A DNA stretch of 64,000 bases from Verrucomicrobiota bacterium (GTDB lineage Bacteria; Verrucomicrobiota; Verrucomicrobiia; Limisphaerales; UBA1319): NCBI GenBank assembly GCA_022711435.1, contig JAKLFB010000018.1, positions 1-64,000 of the forward strand, read 5' to 3'. The position numbers and the translations under genes were made by a program. Positions 46,220-55,691 of the stretch are shown one piece after another (the stretch's first letter is position 1; the number at the start of each line of letters is the position of its first letter). The notes under the pieces were generated by a model. The model saw only the letters and a program-made list of their open reading frames with translations, made no database searches and was not told the origin of the DNA.

Positions 46220-49200
46220 ATGGCTGACGACTTCTGCTGCAGCGGCGGCCGGTGCCGGCCCCCTTTGCCCCCCGAACTCACGCGGCGCAACTTCATCCGC
46301 TCGATGGCGGTGGGCGCCGCCGGGATCGCCGTGAGCCCGGAACTGCTCGGCGCCGCACCCCCGACCGCTCTCACCCTGCCCCGGCCGGCGAATCGGCCGG
46401 CGTATCCCATCACCCCGCCACGCGTCTACCGCGGCGCCAATCTCGAAGCCGTCGCCATGCCCATCGGCGGCATCGGCACTGGCACAGTCTGGCTCGATGG
46501 CCAGGGCCGCCTCGGCGTCTGGCAGATCTTCAATAACCTCAACGAAACCCGCATCCCGAACGGATTCTTCGCCGTCCGCGTCCGGTCCGGGAACACCGCT
46601 CCCATCCTGCGCGTCCTTCAGACGGTTCCCGAGGAGCCCATCCAGCCTGTGCAATCAATCGTGTTCGAGGGCGGCTACCCCATCGCGCGACTCGATTTCA
46701 GCAATCCCGCCCTGCCGGTCGAGCTGCGCCTCGAAGCCTTCAATCCGTTCATCCCCACCGATGCCGCCCATTCGTCCCTGCCGTGCGCGCTATTCCAGTT
46801 TACCGCCCGCAATCCGGGCGCTGCGCCCGTGGACCTGACGCTCATCGCGACCTGCCAGAACGCCATTGGCAGCGGCGGCGATCCTGGCGTTCGGGAGAAC
46901 CGGTTCCCGGGTTACGGGCGCAACCGCAATCGAGTCGTGCGCGATCCCGGCCTCGTGGCGGTGGCGATGGAAAAGGCCATCGATCCTTTGCCATCCTGCC
47001 CCGTCAAGGTCCGCGCTCGAACGGGCGAAATCGTCGCCAGCCCCGAGCGCCGCTGGTTCGCCGCATTGCCTAACCTGACTCAATCCGCCGCCGAAGCCTG
47101 GGTCCGGATCGCTGACCAGGGCGGCGCCGTGGTCGTCGGATCCGCTCCGCCGTCGTTCTTCGAATCGCTGGCCCTCCTTCGAGGCAATCCCGAGGACCTG
47201 CGGCGCGCCTACACGGTCTTCGCCGATTTCGAGCAAGACCGCTACGAGGGCTGGACCATCTCGGGCCAGGGCTTTGGGGCCAAGCCCTCGACCGGCACCC
47301 ACCCCAATCAACAGAAGGTTGCCGGATTCCTCGGACGCGGCCTCGTCAACACTTACCTGCCCGGCGACGCCCCCCAGGGAACGCTCACCTCGAAGCCGTT
47401 CGTGATCCGGCGCCCTTACATCGGCTTTCTGATCGGCGGCGGCCCCCACCGCAACCAGACCTGCATCAACCTGCGCGTCGATGGCAAGGCGGTCCGAACT
47501 GCCACCGGCAAGGAAGTCGAACGGCTCGAGCCCGCCAGCTGGGATGTGTCCGACCTCGAAGGCCGCGAGGCGGTCCTCGAGATCGTCGACCGGCGCTCCG
47601 ATGCCTGGGGCCACATCAATATCGATCATATCATCTTCTCCGATATCGCTCCCGAGGCGGTCCTGGCTGCCCATTCGGCCGTCGGCGCCGCCGCGCGCCT
47701 CCTCGATCTGCCCATCGACGGCGCCGAGACCGCCGCGCTCGAACCGGCTTTCCTCCCATCGCTGAAGGACGCCGCCGATCCTTGGCCCGTGGCCCGCTAC
47801 ACACGGCTGCGCGGCTTCCGCGACGGCCATTCGGGCTGCCGCGCCCTGGTGTCGGCCCCCAACGGCGATCCGCTCATCATCGCCGCGCCGTTGGGCAAAG
47901 GCCGGATCGTTCTCGCGCTGAGCGAGGCTCTTCCGTGGAGCTGGGCCGCCTCGCTTTTCGTCTCCGAGGGCAAACCCATCGAGATCGGCCAGCGCCTCTC
48001 CCCCCACGTGCCCGGTTACGGCACCATGACCCTTGCCGCCTTCGAGCCGGATGCCATCGCCAAGCCGCGCTGGAGCTCGCGGGACGAGCTCCTTCCCGAG
48101 CTCGAGCCCGGCGTCGATTCCGGCGATAGCCCCGACGGCGAGACCTACAACGCCGCCCTCGGCGTGCCGTTCACGCTCGCCCCCGGCCAGCAGCGCACGG
48201 TCACCTTCTCCCTGGCCTGGCATTTCCCTCACGTCGAGCGGTTCGAGCATTCGGGCAACCTCTACGGGCGCCGATGGCCCGACGCGCTGGCCCTCACCCG
48301 CCATGTCGCCGCCCGGGCCGATGCCCTCTGGCAGCGGACACGGCTCTACCACGAGACGTTCTACCAGTCGAACCTGCCCGAGGAGTTCCTCGATGCCATG
48401 AGCTCCCAGCTGGCAATCCTGCGCGGGCCGACCTGCTGGTGGTCCGAGGACGGCTACTTCGCCGGATTCGAGGGCAGCTACGGCTGCTGCCCCCTCAACT
48501 GCACCCACGTCTGGAATTACGCCCAATCCCATGCCCGGCTGTTCCCCGAGATCGGCCGCAACCTGCGCGTCTCCGACCTCGTCACTTACCTCCATCCGGA
48601 CGGCGAGACGTCTCACCGCCAGCACAGCCCCCACGGGGCGTTCATCGACGGCCACTGCGCCGTCATCGAGGCCGCCCTGCGCGAGCATCAGCTCAGCCCG
48701 GATCGCGCCTTCCTCGAGCGGATCTGGCCCGGGCTCGAGCGCGCCACCGATTGGATGATCGAACAGTTCGACGCCGGCCGCGACGGCGTCCCCTCCGGCA
48801 AGCAGTGGAACACCTACGACACCGCCATGTCTGGCGCCAACACCTTCATCGGCGCCCAATACCTCTCCGCCCTGGCCGCCGCCGAACGCCTCGCGCTCGC
48901 CATGGGCGACGCCAGCAGCGCGGCCCGCTGGCGCGCCGTCCTCGAAGCCGGCAAGAAAAACCAAAACGCCGCCCTCTGGAACGGCGAGTACTACATCCAG
49001 ATCCCAGGCGCGACGCCCGACCGCGACTACAACAATGGCTGCCTCAGCGACCAGCTCCTGGGCCAATGGTGGGCCCACCAGCTCGGCCTCGGCTACCTCT
49101 ACCCGCCCGACCGCGTCCGGCGCGCCATGGAGTGCGTCTTCCGCTACAACTTCCGCGGGAACTTCGCCGGCTTCCGGCAGATGCCGCGCCGCTACGTCAT

Positions 49201-49882
49201 CGACTCCGACGGCGGCCTCCTGATCTGCACCTGGCCCAAGCAGGATCGGCCCCAGCCGTTCGTCCTCTACGCCGACGAAGTCTGGACCGGGATCGAATAC
49301 GCCGCCGCCGGCCTTATGGTGTTCGAAGGGCTCATCGAACCGGCGCGGCACATCGTGCGGATGGCCCGAAACCGATACGACGGACGCCGCCGTGACGGGC
49401 TCAATTCCGGCCCGGGCGGCAACCCGTTCAACGAGCTCGAGTGCGGCAAGTTCTACGCGCGCGCCCTGAGCGGATGGTCGCTGCTGATCGCCAGTCAGGG
49501 GCAGCTCCTGGACGGGCCCGCCGGCCTGTTGGGCTTCAAGCCGCGCTGGCAGCCCGCCGATCATCGATCCTTCTTCACCGCGCCCGAAGGCTGGGGCCTG
49601 TTCATCCAGCAACGCGATGACGCCATCCAGCGCGACCGCATCGAAGTCCGCCATGGCCGGCTGCGCCTTCGAACGCTGGTCTTCGAGCTGCCAGACGCCG
49701 CCAGCGATTTCGAGGCCGTCGTGCGCCTCGGCGCCAAACAGATCCCGGCCGCCGTCCACCGGAGCGGCCTCGAGATCCGCCTTGCCCTCTCCGAGACCCT
49801 CGAGGTCGCCGAGGGCCAGGCCCTCGAAGTCGAATGCCGCCCCAGGTCCAATGCCTCGGCCGAATCCCCGCCGGCTCGTTGA
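46220..49882 (+). CDS. Tat-exported GH116 (GBA2-like) glycoside hydrolase with an inserted sandwich module
   Basis: 1220 aa from ATG 46220, with AAAGGA 7 nt upstream. Twin-arginine signal LTRRNFIRSMAVGAAG. The N-terminal half has MPIGGIGTGTVWLDGQGRLG of GH116/GBA2. Residues about 330-480 hold an inserted module (FADFEQDRYEGWTISGQGFG, then FLIGGGPHRNQTCINLRVDG and WGHINIDHIIFSD) otherwise seen beside GH32-type enzymes. The (alpha/alpha)6 catalytic half starts near 700. By pattern Glu751 (FEGSYG) is the nucleophile and Asp867 (NTYDTAMSG) the acid/base, with NELECGKFYAR as the glucose-binding Glu/Arg pair. It likely cleaves beta-glucosides or beta-xylosides of exported glycans or glycolipids. 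Confidence 0.87.
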   Translation: MADDFCCSGGRCRPPLPPELTRRNFIRSMAVGAAGIAVSPELLGAAPPTALTLPRPANRPAYPITPPRVYRGANLEAVAMPIGGIGTGTVWLDGQGRLGVWQIFNNLNETRIPNGFFAVRVRSGNTAPILRVLQTVPEEPIQPVQSIVFEGGYPIARLDFSNPALPVELRLEAFNPFIPTDAAHSSLPCALFQFTARNPGAAPVDLTLIATCQNAIGSGGDPGVRENRFPGYGRNRNRVVRDPGLVAVAMEKAIDPLPSCPVKVRARTGEIVASPERRWFAALPNLTQSAAEAWVRIADQGGAVVVGSAPPSFFESLALLRGNPEDLRRAYTVFADFEQDRYEGWTISGQGFGAKPSTGTHPNQQKVAGFLGRGLVNTYLPGDAPQGTLTSKPFVIRRPYIGFLIGGGPHRNQTCINLRVDGKAVRTATGKEVERLEPASWDVSDLEGREAVLEIVDRRSDAWGHINIDHIIFSDIAPEAVLAAHSAVGAAARLLDLPIDGAETAALEPAFLPSLKDAADPWPVARYTRLRGFRDGHSGCRALVSAPNGDPLIIAAPLGKGRIVLALSEALPWSWAASLFVSEGKPIEIGQRLSPHVPGYGTMTLAAFEPDAIAKPRWSSRDELLPELEPGVDSGDSPDGETYNAALGVPFTLAPGQQRTVTFSLAWHFPHVERFEHSGNLYGRRWPDALALTRHVAARADALWQRTRLYHETFYQSNLPEEFLDAMSSQLAILRGPTCWWSEDGYFAGFEGSYGCCPLNCTHVWNYAQSHARLFPEIGRNLRVSDLVTYLHPDGETSHRQHSPHGAFIDGHCAVIEAALREHQLSPDRAFLERIWPGLERATDWMIEQFDAGRDGVPSGKQWNTYDTAMSGANTFIGAQYLSALAAAERLALAMGDASSAARWRAVLEAGKKNQNAALWNGEYYIQIPGATPDRDYNNGCLSDQLLGQWWAHQLGLGYLYPPDRVRRAMECVFRYNFRGNFAGFRQMPRRYVIDSDGGLLICTWPKQDRPQPFVLYADEVWTGIEYAAAGLMVFEGLIEPARHIVRMARNRYDGRRRDGLNSGPGGNPFNELECGKFYARALSGWSLLIASQGQLLDGPAGLLGFKPRWQPADHRSFFTAPEGWGLFIQQRDDAIQRDRIEVRHGRLRLRTLVFELPDAASDFEAVVRLGAKQIPAAVHRSGLEIRLALSETLEVAEGQALEVECRPRSNASAESPPAR

Positions 49883-49936
49883 CGATCCTGACCCTCAGCC
49901 GGACGCAGAGCGGCCCTTGCCCGAGCGGCCGGTGTT

Positions 49937-52777
49937 TCATCGGTCCCGGACCAGAAACACGCGGAATCCCCAGTCATCCTTGCTCGACGCAGTGGCGGGC
50001 ACCTCGAGCCGGTAGTTGGTCCGCAACGAATCCGGGCCATCCGAGTTGAACGATCCTCCCCGAAGCACCACGCTGGCGCCGAAGTCCTCACAGAACTCCC
50101 ATGCGTTACCCCCCAGATCGTGCAGTCCGTAGCGGTTGGGGGAGAAACTCCCGACCGGGGATGTCAGACCATAGCGATCGACGCCTTGGTTGGGACTGTA
50201 ATTGCCGGCGCTCATCCGAGGCGGCCAGGAGCCGAACGGATAGTGGTTCTCGATGTCCCGTTTCCGCTTCGGATTCTTCGTCAGGTCGATGCGTTCACCG
50301 GGGCTGTTGCCGATCTCGAAATCCAGTCCCGCCGCCCGGCTCCATTCGAAATCGTAGGGCAACCGGTACCTCCACGCCCTGTCCAGCCGGGAATCCTCGT
50401 GCTCGCGAGCGGTCAGCCATTCGCAGAACCTGCGCGCCCCCGCCCAGGAGACGCGAATCGCGGGATGATCGGAATCGGGCCGGAGGCTGCCATTGATCTC
50501 GAATACCGGGTTCCAGAAAGGCACCGGGTTGCCCCGGCTGATTTGTTCGGAGTGAAACTGCGCATAGTCCCGCATCCGGGTCTCCTCGATGCAGGCCCAG
50601 CAATCGGACAGGTTCGTGATGGAATGGAACACCCTCCCCAGGCTGTTGGTCCAGGCCATGCCGGGCACCGGATGGCTGAGCCTGCGCAAAACGACTGTGA
50701 ACGAATCCGCCTGGGGGGACACCTCGACCGCCTGGTCGTGATACCCGTTGAGACGGGCTGTGAATGCCAGTCGCTTGCCTTCGATTCGAGGGAGGGTGCG
50801 CACACCCTCCGTTTTCGTGAGGTTGATTCCGTTCTGAACCAGCGTGGCGCCGCTGGGGCGCGTCTCGATCTGCGCGACGCTCAAGACCAGCCGCGTCATC
50901 CGATCGGCTTGAATGTCGAACGGTTCATCGACGTTGCCGTCGTCCATCCGTGGTATCCGCAGACGGTAGGATCCCGGCGGCAAGGGCATCCGAATCGGAA
51001 GATAGCCGGCCAGGTTGGTGACGAGCAGATCCTCGCGCCCGGCGTGGATCCGGACATCCAGTGGAGACGGATAGGTCCGGGACGCGAAGCTCACTTCGAG
51101 CTGCCCCGCGGCCGGCGCGGCCGGCTTCTCCTGAAGCCGGTAGGTGTTTGTGATCCCCGCGGGCGGTATTCGAATCGTTTCGGCTACCGGCTCGTGGCTG
51201 GCGCTGCTGATGGATAACCTGTAGTCCCCCGGTGCAACGGAAAATCGAGCCGGATTTTCCGTCGATATCTCGCCTCCCAGTTCGATCCGCGGCCGGATGG
51301 AGGAAGGTATGCACCCAATCATGACTGGCACCGGAGATGCGGCGAGCTCGAATGTCAAGTTCGTCGCCGCCGGTTGTTCCGTCAGGCGGACACGGGTGCG
51401 CAGCAGTTCGTAGCCGGCCCTCGACAGCTCCAGTTCGTATTCGCCGGGCCAGAGATCGCACCGCCCCGCCTCGGCTTCGGCCAGGGGAGCGCCTTCCGAA
51501 TGGCCCGCATGCCGCCACTGCACGCGGGCCCCGTCCGGGATCGAAGTGACCGACACCCGGATCGGCTGGGGCGGCGGCGCCGGCGGCGGCAGCAACAACG
51601 CATAGATCAATATCGCAACCGCGCCTACATCCACCAGGAACAGAATCGGGCTGAGCCAGGCGGCCTTGTCCACCGGCAATCCCGGCTCGGTCTCGCATTC
51701 GGGTTCCAGCTCCGGCACGGCAGCCGCTGCGTCCGTCGGCGCCCCGGATGGTTCCGTGACCGGACCGGGTCCTAAGGCGGGACGAAACGGCGTTTCGGCC
51801 GGCTGCCAGCCGGGCAGCCTTGGCTGCTGGACCGGCGACACATAGACAGGGCGATCCACCGCAGACTTCCGTTCCCACGCGATCCCAAGCTCCTGCAAGA
51901 CCGTCGGAACGGCGGGCGGGCGTAAGGCGGGATCCTTCTGGAGACAGCTCAGAATCGCGTTCTCGACCTCCGGTGGAATGGGGTTCTCCATGCCCAAATC
52001 CTCGAGCCGCCGCATCGGGGGATCCGGATGCAAGTGCCGGATCTGATAATGGACATCCCCGTGGTAAAAGGGCGGTTTGCTGGTCAGGAGTTCGTAGAGC
52101 GTGGCGCCCATCGAGTAGATGTCGTCCGTCACCCGGCTGGGGTGCCCATCGAGCTGCTGCGGGCTCATGTACGGCAGCGTGCCGCTCGTGCCCTGGCGCA
52201 TCGTCAGCCTCGTGACCGAGTCCGCCATCACGCGCGCAATGCCGAAGTCGAGCAGTTTCACGCGCTCCTGGCGATCGACCATGATGTTGTTCGGCTTGAG
52301 GTCGCGGTGGATGATCTTCTGCCGATGGGCGTGGTCGAGCGCATCGCCCAGCTGGGCCAGCCACGGGACCAACTGATCCCACCGGAACACGCCGCCGGGC
52401 TGCCGCAGCCGCAGCTCCGTCAGGGTCTGCCCCTCGACATACTCCATGAAAATAAAGGTCGGCTCCTGGGCGTCCTCGCAGAGGTCGTGAACCTTGACAA
52501 TGTTTAAATGAGCCAGCTGGCGATTGAGGCGCACCTCCTTGCGCACATCCTCCATCGAGGCGGGATCGGCCCGCAGCATGGGAGGCAGCAGCTTGATGGC
52601 CACCCGCTCGTTGAGCGTCGTGTCCAGGGCCAGCCACACCATCCCCATCCCCCCCCGGCCCAGATCCTGGATCAGCCGAAACCGCCCGCGGCCCAGCTTG
52701 CTGCCCGGCGCCAGCACCGGCCCCATGCCGAACCTGAATGCCTGATCCGACGGCGGGATTGGTGCTTCGGAACTCAC
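49937..52777 (-). CDS. Membrane Ser/Thr kinase with PEGA-like repeats and FGE-like C-terminus (copy 1)
   Basis: 946 aa from GTG 52777, overlapping the stop of copy 2 by 4 bp. Kinase: G-loop LGRGGMGMVWLA (39-50), Lys62, HRDLKPNN (Asp159), DFG (Asp177), SGTLPYMSPQQ. One helix near 385-405 (ILFLVDVGAVAILIYALLLP) puts the rest outside. PEGA-like segments follow (VRVSVTSIPDGARVQWRHAG onward). The last ~230 residues are FGE/SUMF1-like (TNSLGRVFHSI, VGSFSPNRYGLHDLGGNAWE, GGSFNSDGP, DDWGFRVF). The FGE Cys pair is replaced by Ser, so the domain probably binds rather than oxidises. Likely role: an envelope sensor kinase reading a ligand through the FGE-like fold. Confidence 0.9.
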   Translation of the reverse strand: MSSEAPIPPSDQAFRFGMGPVLAPGSKLGRGRFRLIQDLGRGGMGMVWLALDTTLNERVAIKLLPPMLRADPASMEDVRKEVRLNRQLAHLNIVKVHDLCEDAQEPTFIFMEYVEGQTLTELRLRQPGGVFRWDQLVPWLAQLGDALDHAHRQKIIHRDLKPNNIMVDRQERVKLLDFGIARVMADSVTRLTMRQGTSGTLPYMSPQQLDGHPSRVTDDIYSMGATLYELLTSKPPFYHGDVHYQIRHLHPDPPMRRLEDLGMENPIPPEVENAILSCLQKDPALRPPAVPTVLQELGIAWERKSAVDRPVYVSPVQQPRLPGWQPAETPFRPALGPGPVTEPSGAPTDAAAAVPELEPECETEPGLPVDKAAWLSPILFLVDVGAVAILIYALLLPPPAPPPQPIRVSVTSIPDGARVQWRHAGHSEGAPLAEAEAGRCDLWPGEYELELSRAGYELLRTRVRLTEQPAATNLTFELAASPVPVMIGCIPSSIRPRIELGGEISTENPARFSVAPGDYRLSISSASHEPVAETIRIPPAGITNTYRLQEKPAAPAAGQLEVSFASRTYPSPLDVRIHAGREDLLVTNLAGYLPIRMPLPPGSYRLRIPRMDDGNVDEPFDIQADRMTRLVLSVAQIETRPSGATLVQNGINLTKTEGVRTLPRIEGKRLAFTARLNGYHDQAVEVSPQADSFTVVLRRLSHPVPGMAWTNSLGRVFHSITNLSDCWACIEETRMRDYAQFHSEQISRGNPVPFWNPVFEINGSLRPDSDHPAIRVSWAGARRFCEWLTAREHEDSRLDRAWRYRLPYDFEWSRAAGLDFEIGNSPGERIDLTKNPKRKRDIENHYPFGSWPPRMSAGNYSPNQGVDRYGLTSPVGSFSPNRYGLHDLGGNAWEFCEDFGASVVLRGGSFNSDGPDSLRTNYRLEVPATASSKDDWGFRVFLVRDR

Positions 52778-55650
52778 GGCTCGCGGACCAGAAACACGCG
52801 GAATCCCCAGTCATCTTCCCCGGCCGCATCTCTGGGCTTAAAGAGGCGATAGTAGGTTCGCAACAATTGGGGGCCATCCGAGTGGAACGATCCCCCCCGA
52901 AGCACCACCGTGGCGCCGAAGTCCTCGCAGAACTCCCAGACGTTGCCGCCCAGATCGTGCACACCGAAACGGTTGGGGAGGAAACTCCCGACGGGGGCCG
53001 TCAGTTCGAAACGATCGACCCCTTGGTCGGGACTGTAGTTGCCCACGCCAGTCCGAGGCGGCCAGGAACCGAATGGATAGTGGTTCTCGATGTCCCGCTT
53101 CCGCTTCGGATTCCTCGCCAGATCGCTCCGCTCGCTCGGGCTGTCGCCAGCCTCGAAATCCAGCCCCGCAGCAAGGCTCCATTCGCGATCAGAGGGCAAT
53201 CGATACTTCCAACCCCCGTCCAGTTGGGACTCTTCGCGCTCGCGCGTCGTCAGCCATTTGCAGAATCCGCGCGCTCCATCCCAAGTTATGCAAATCGCCG
53301 GGTGATCGTTCTCCATCCTGGCGTCGAGACGATCCTTGAACACAGGGCTCCACCTGCCCGCAAAGTATTCCGGACGGCGCGGGTCATCGTAGAATCGACG
53401 ATAATCCTGATGGCGGGTTTCCCAAATGCTCGCCCAGCAGTGGGCCAGGCCGTTGTTCGTGGTCGACACCTGTCGAAACACCATCCCCAGGCTGTTCGTC
53501 CAGGGCTCTCCCGCCACCGGATGCTTGAGCTTGGTCAAGGTGACTGTAAACTCGTTCCTCCTGGCGGGCACGTCGAACGGCCACTCCTCGTAGCCCGCGT
53601 GCCGGGCCTGGAGGTGCAAGGGCTTCCCGTCGATCCGCGGCACGACGCGCGGGTTCTTCGTATTCGCCAGCGGTTTTCCGTTTTGAATCAGCGTGGCGTT
53701 CTCGGGATCCGTGTAGATTAACACCCGGGTCAGGACCAGAATGTTGGTCGTGTTCGGCGTGATCGTAAATGCCTCGTCGATGTTGCCATCCTCCATCGGA
53801 TCGATCGACAAACGGTAGGCGCCTCCCGGAAGGACCACCCGCATCAACGGGGCTTTGACCGATAAATTGGCCGTGATGTTGGTCCGGAACTCCTTGCCCC
53901 CGGCGATCCGGACATGGATCTGTTCCGGGATGGGAGATCGGTCCTGCAGCTCCAGAGCTCCAGTCGGAAGCGACCTCGGCCGAGCAGTCAGGGTGCAATT
54001 CGTACGCAGATCTTCGGCCGGGACCGAGATCCTCTCGCGCACCGGGTCGCAATTCGCGCTATCGATCGAGAGATCGTACTGCCCCGGCACGACATTGAAA
54101 ATGGCTGGATTGTCGGAGGTGCTCTTGTCCCCCAATTGCACTCGCAACTCGTCGGGAAATTGCACCTGCAACTCGTTGGGGGTGACGACGATGTCGATCC
54201 GCACTGACACAGGAAGAGGATCCAGCGCGATCGAGAAGTTCGTCCAGGCCGGGCTCTGCGCCACAACGACATTTTGTGTCGCCGGCTCATACCCGCCCAT
54301 GGACACCCTCAACTCGTACGTATCAGGCCAGAGCTCATAGCTGCCCGCCCCCGTCATCGCTGGCTGGATCGGACTCGAATCGCCCGGACGCGCCCACACC
54401 ACGCTGGCTCCCGCTGGGATCGTGGTCACCCAGACCCGAACCGGTTCCGGCGGCGGCGGCGGAGGAGGCAGCAGCAGCGCATAGATCAGGATCGCCAGCG
54501 CCCCAAAATCAATTAGAAACAGGATCGGGTCCAGCCAGGCCGCAGGGTTCTGCGCGGGGGCGGATATATATGGCCTCTCGAGCTCCCACTCGGCTGCTTC
54601 TTCCCCAATGGGCTCCATGACCGGAGCCGGGTCCGGATCGGGCATCGTGGCGGGACGAGGCGGGGGAGCGGGCGTCCGGCGCGCGGACGGTGTTCTCCGG
54701 CCGGCCGGCGGGGGGTAAGCCGGGGGCTCCGGGTAGGTCGCGCTTTCCTTTGCGATGCCGAGCCGCTTCAGAAACATGGGAACGGTTTGCGGGCGGAGCA
54801 AGGCATCCTTTTGCAGGCAGCTCAGGATGGCGCCCTCGACATGGGAGGGGATGTCGTTTTGCAGGCTCAGGCTGTCGAGGCGCTCGACCATCGATTCCGG
54901 ATTCAGATGCCGGATCTGGTAATGCACGTCCCCATGATAGAAAGGGGGTTTGCTGGTCAGGAGCTCGTACAGCGTGGCGCCCAGCGAGTAGATGTCGTCC
55001 GTCACCCGGGCCTGGTGGCCGTCCAGTTGCTGCGGGCTCATGTACGGCAGCGTCCCGCTCGTGCCCTGGCGCATCGTCAGCCTCGTCACCGAGTCCGCCA
55101 TCACTCGCGCAATGCCGAAGTCGAGCAGCTTCACCCGGTCCTGATGGTCGACCATGATGTTGTTCGGCTTGAGATCGCGGTGGATGATCTTCTGCCGATG
55201 GGCATGATCGAGGGCGTCGCCCAGCTGGGCCAGCCACGGGACCAGCTGGTCCCACCGGAACACGCCGCCAGGCTCCTGCAGCCGAAGCTCCGTCAGCGTC
55301 CGCCCCTCGACGTATTCCATGAAGATAAAGGTCGGCTCCTGAGCGTCCTCGCAGAGGTCGTGGACCTTGACGATATTGACGTGGACGAGTTGGCGGTTGA
55401 GGCGCACCTCTTTCCGCACATCCTCCATCGAAGCCGGGTCGGCCCGCAGCATGGCGGGCAGCAGCTTGATGGCCACCCGCTCGTTGAGCGCGGTGTCCAA
55501 GGCCAGCCACACCATCCCCATCCCCCCCCGGCCAAGCGATTGAATCACCCGGAATCGTCCACGGCCCAGCTTGCTGCCGGGCGCGAGCTCCGGCCCCGGC
55601 TCCGGACCGGATGCATGATCCGATGGCGGCGATGGATCTTGGGGATTCAC
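52774..55650 (-). CDS. Membrane Ser/Thr kinase with PEGA-like repeats and FGE-like C-terminus (copy 2)
   Basis: 958 aa from GTG 55650. Same layout as copy 1: kinase (Lys62, HRDLKPNN with Asp159, DFG Asp177), helix near 385-405 (ILFLIDFGALAILIYALLLP), poly-Pro turn, PEGA-like repeats and FGE-like C-terminus (TNSLGMVFRQV, HDLGGNVWEFCEDFGA, GGSFHSDGP, DDWGFRVF). Kinase and FGE-like parts are nearly identical to copy 1 while the extracellular middle has diverged, so the pair arose by tandem duplication followed by specialisation or gene conversion. It lies 41 bp downstream of the SMP-30-like gene on the same strand. Confidence 0.9.
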   Translation of the reverse strand: MNPQDPSPPSDHASGPEPGPELAPGSKLGRGRFRVIQSLGRGGMGMVWLALDTALNERVAIKLLPAMLRADPASMEDVRKEVRLNRQLVHVNIVKVHDLCEDAQEPTFIFMEYVEGRTLTELRLQEPGGVFRWDQLVPWLAQLGDALDHAHRQKIIHRDLKPNNIMVDHQDRVKLLDFGIARVMADSVTRLTMRQGTSGTLPYMSPQQLDGHQARVTDDIYSLGATLYELLTSKPPFYHGDVHYQIRHLNPESMVERLDSLSLQNDIPSHVEGAILSCLQKDALLRPQTVPMFLKRLGIAKESATYPEPPAYPPPAGRRTPSARRTPAPPPRPATMPDPDPAPVMEPIGEEAAEWELERPYISAPAQNPAAWLDPILFLIDFGALAILIYALLLPPPPPPPEPVRVWVTTIPAGASVVWARPGDSSPIQPAMTGAGSYELWPDTYELRVSMGGYEPATQNVVVAQSPAWTNFSIALDPLPVSVRIDIVVTPNELQVQFPDELRVQLGDKSTSDNPAIFNVVPGQYDLSIDSANCDPVRERISVPAEDLRTNCTLTARPRSLPTGALELQDRSPIPEQIHVRIAGGKEFRTNITANLSVKAPLMRVVLPGGAYRLSIDPMEDGNIDEAFTITPNTTNILVLTRVLIYTDPENATLIQNGKPLANTKNPRVVPRIDGKPLHLQARHAGYEEWPFDVPARRNEFTVTLTKLKHPVAGEPWTNSLGMVFRQVSTTNNGLAHCWASIWETRHQDYRRFYDDPRRPEYFAGRWSPVFKDRLDARMENDHPAICITWDGARGFCKWLTTREREESQLDGGWKYRLPSDREWSLAAGLDFEAGDSPSERSDLARNPKRKRDIENHYPFGSWPPRTGVGNYSPDQGVDRFELTAPVGSFLPNRFGVHDLGGNVWEFCEDFGATVVLRGGSFHSDGPQLLRTYYRLFKPRDAAGEDDWGFRVFLVREP

Positions 55651-55691
55651 GGTGCGTCATCCCAACCGAACCCGCCGGACCGGGGTGCGAA

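Noticed and set aside
46790..49759. 989-aa open frame antisense to the GH116 gene
   Set aside because: No recognisable domain; it is a high-GC shadow of a gene with clear Tat signal and catalytic residues.
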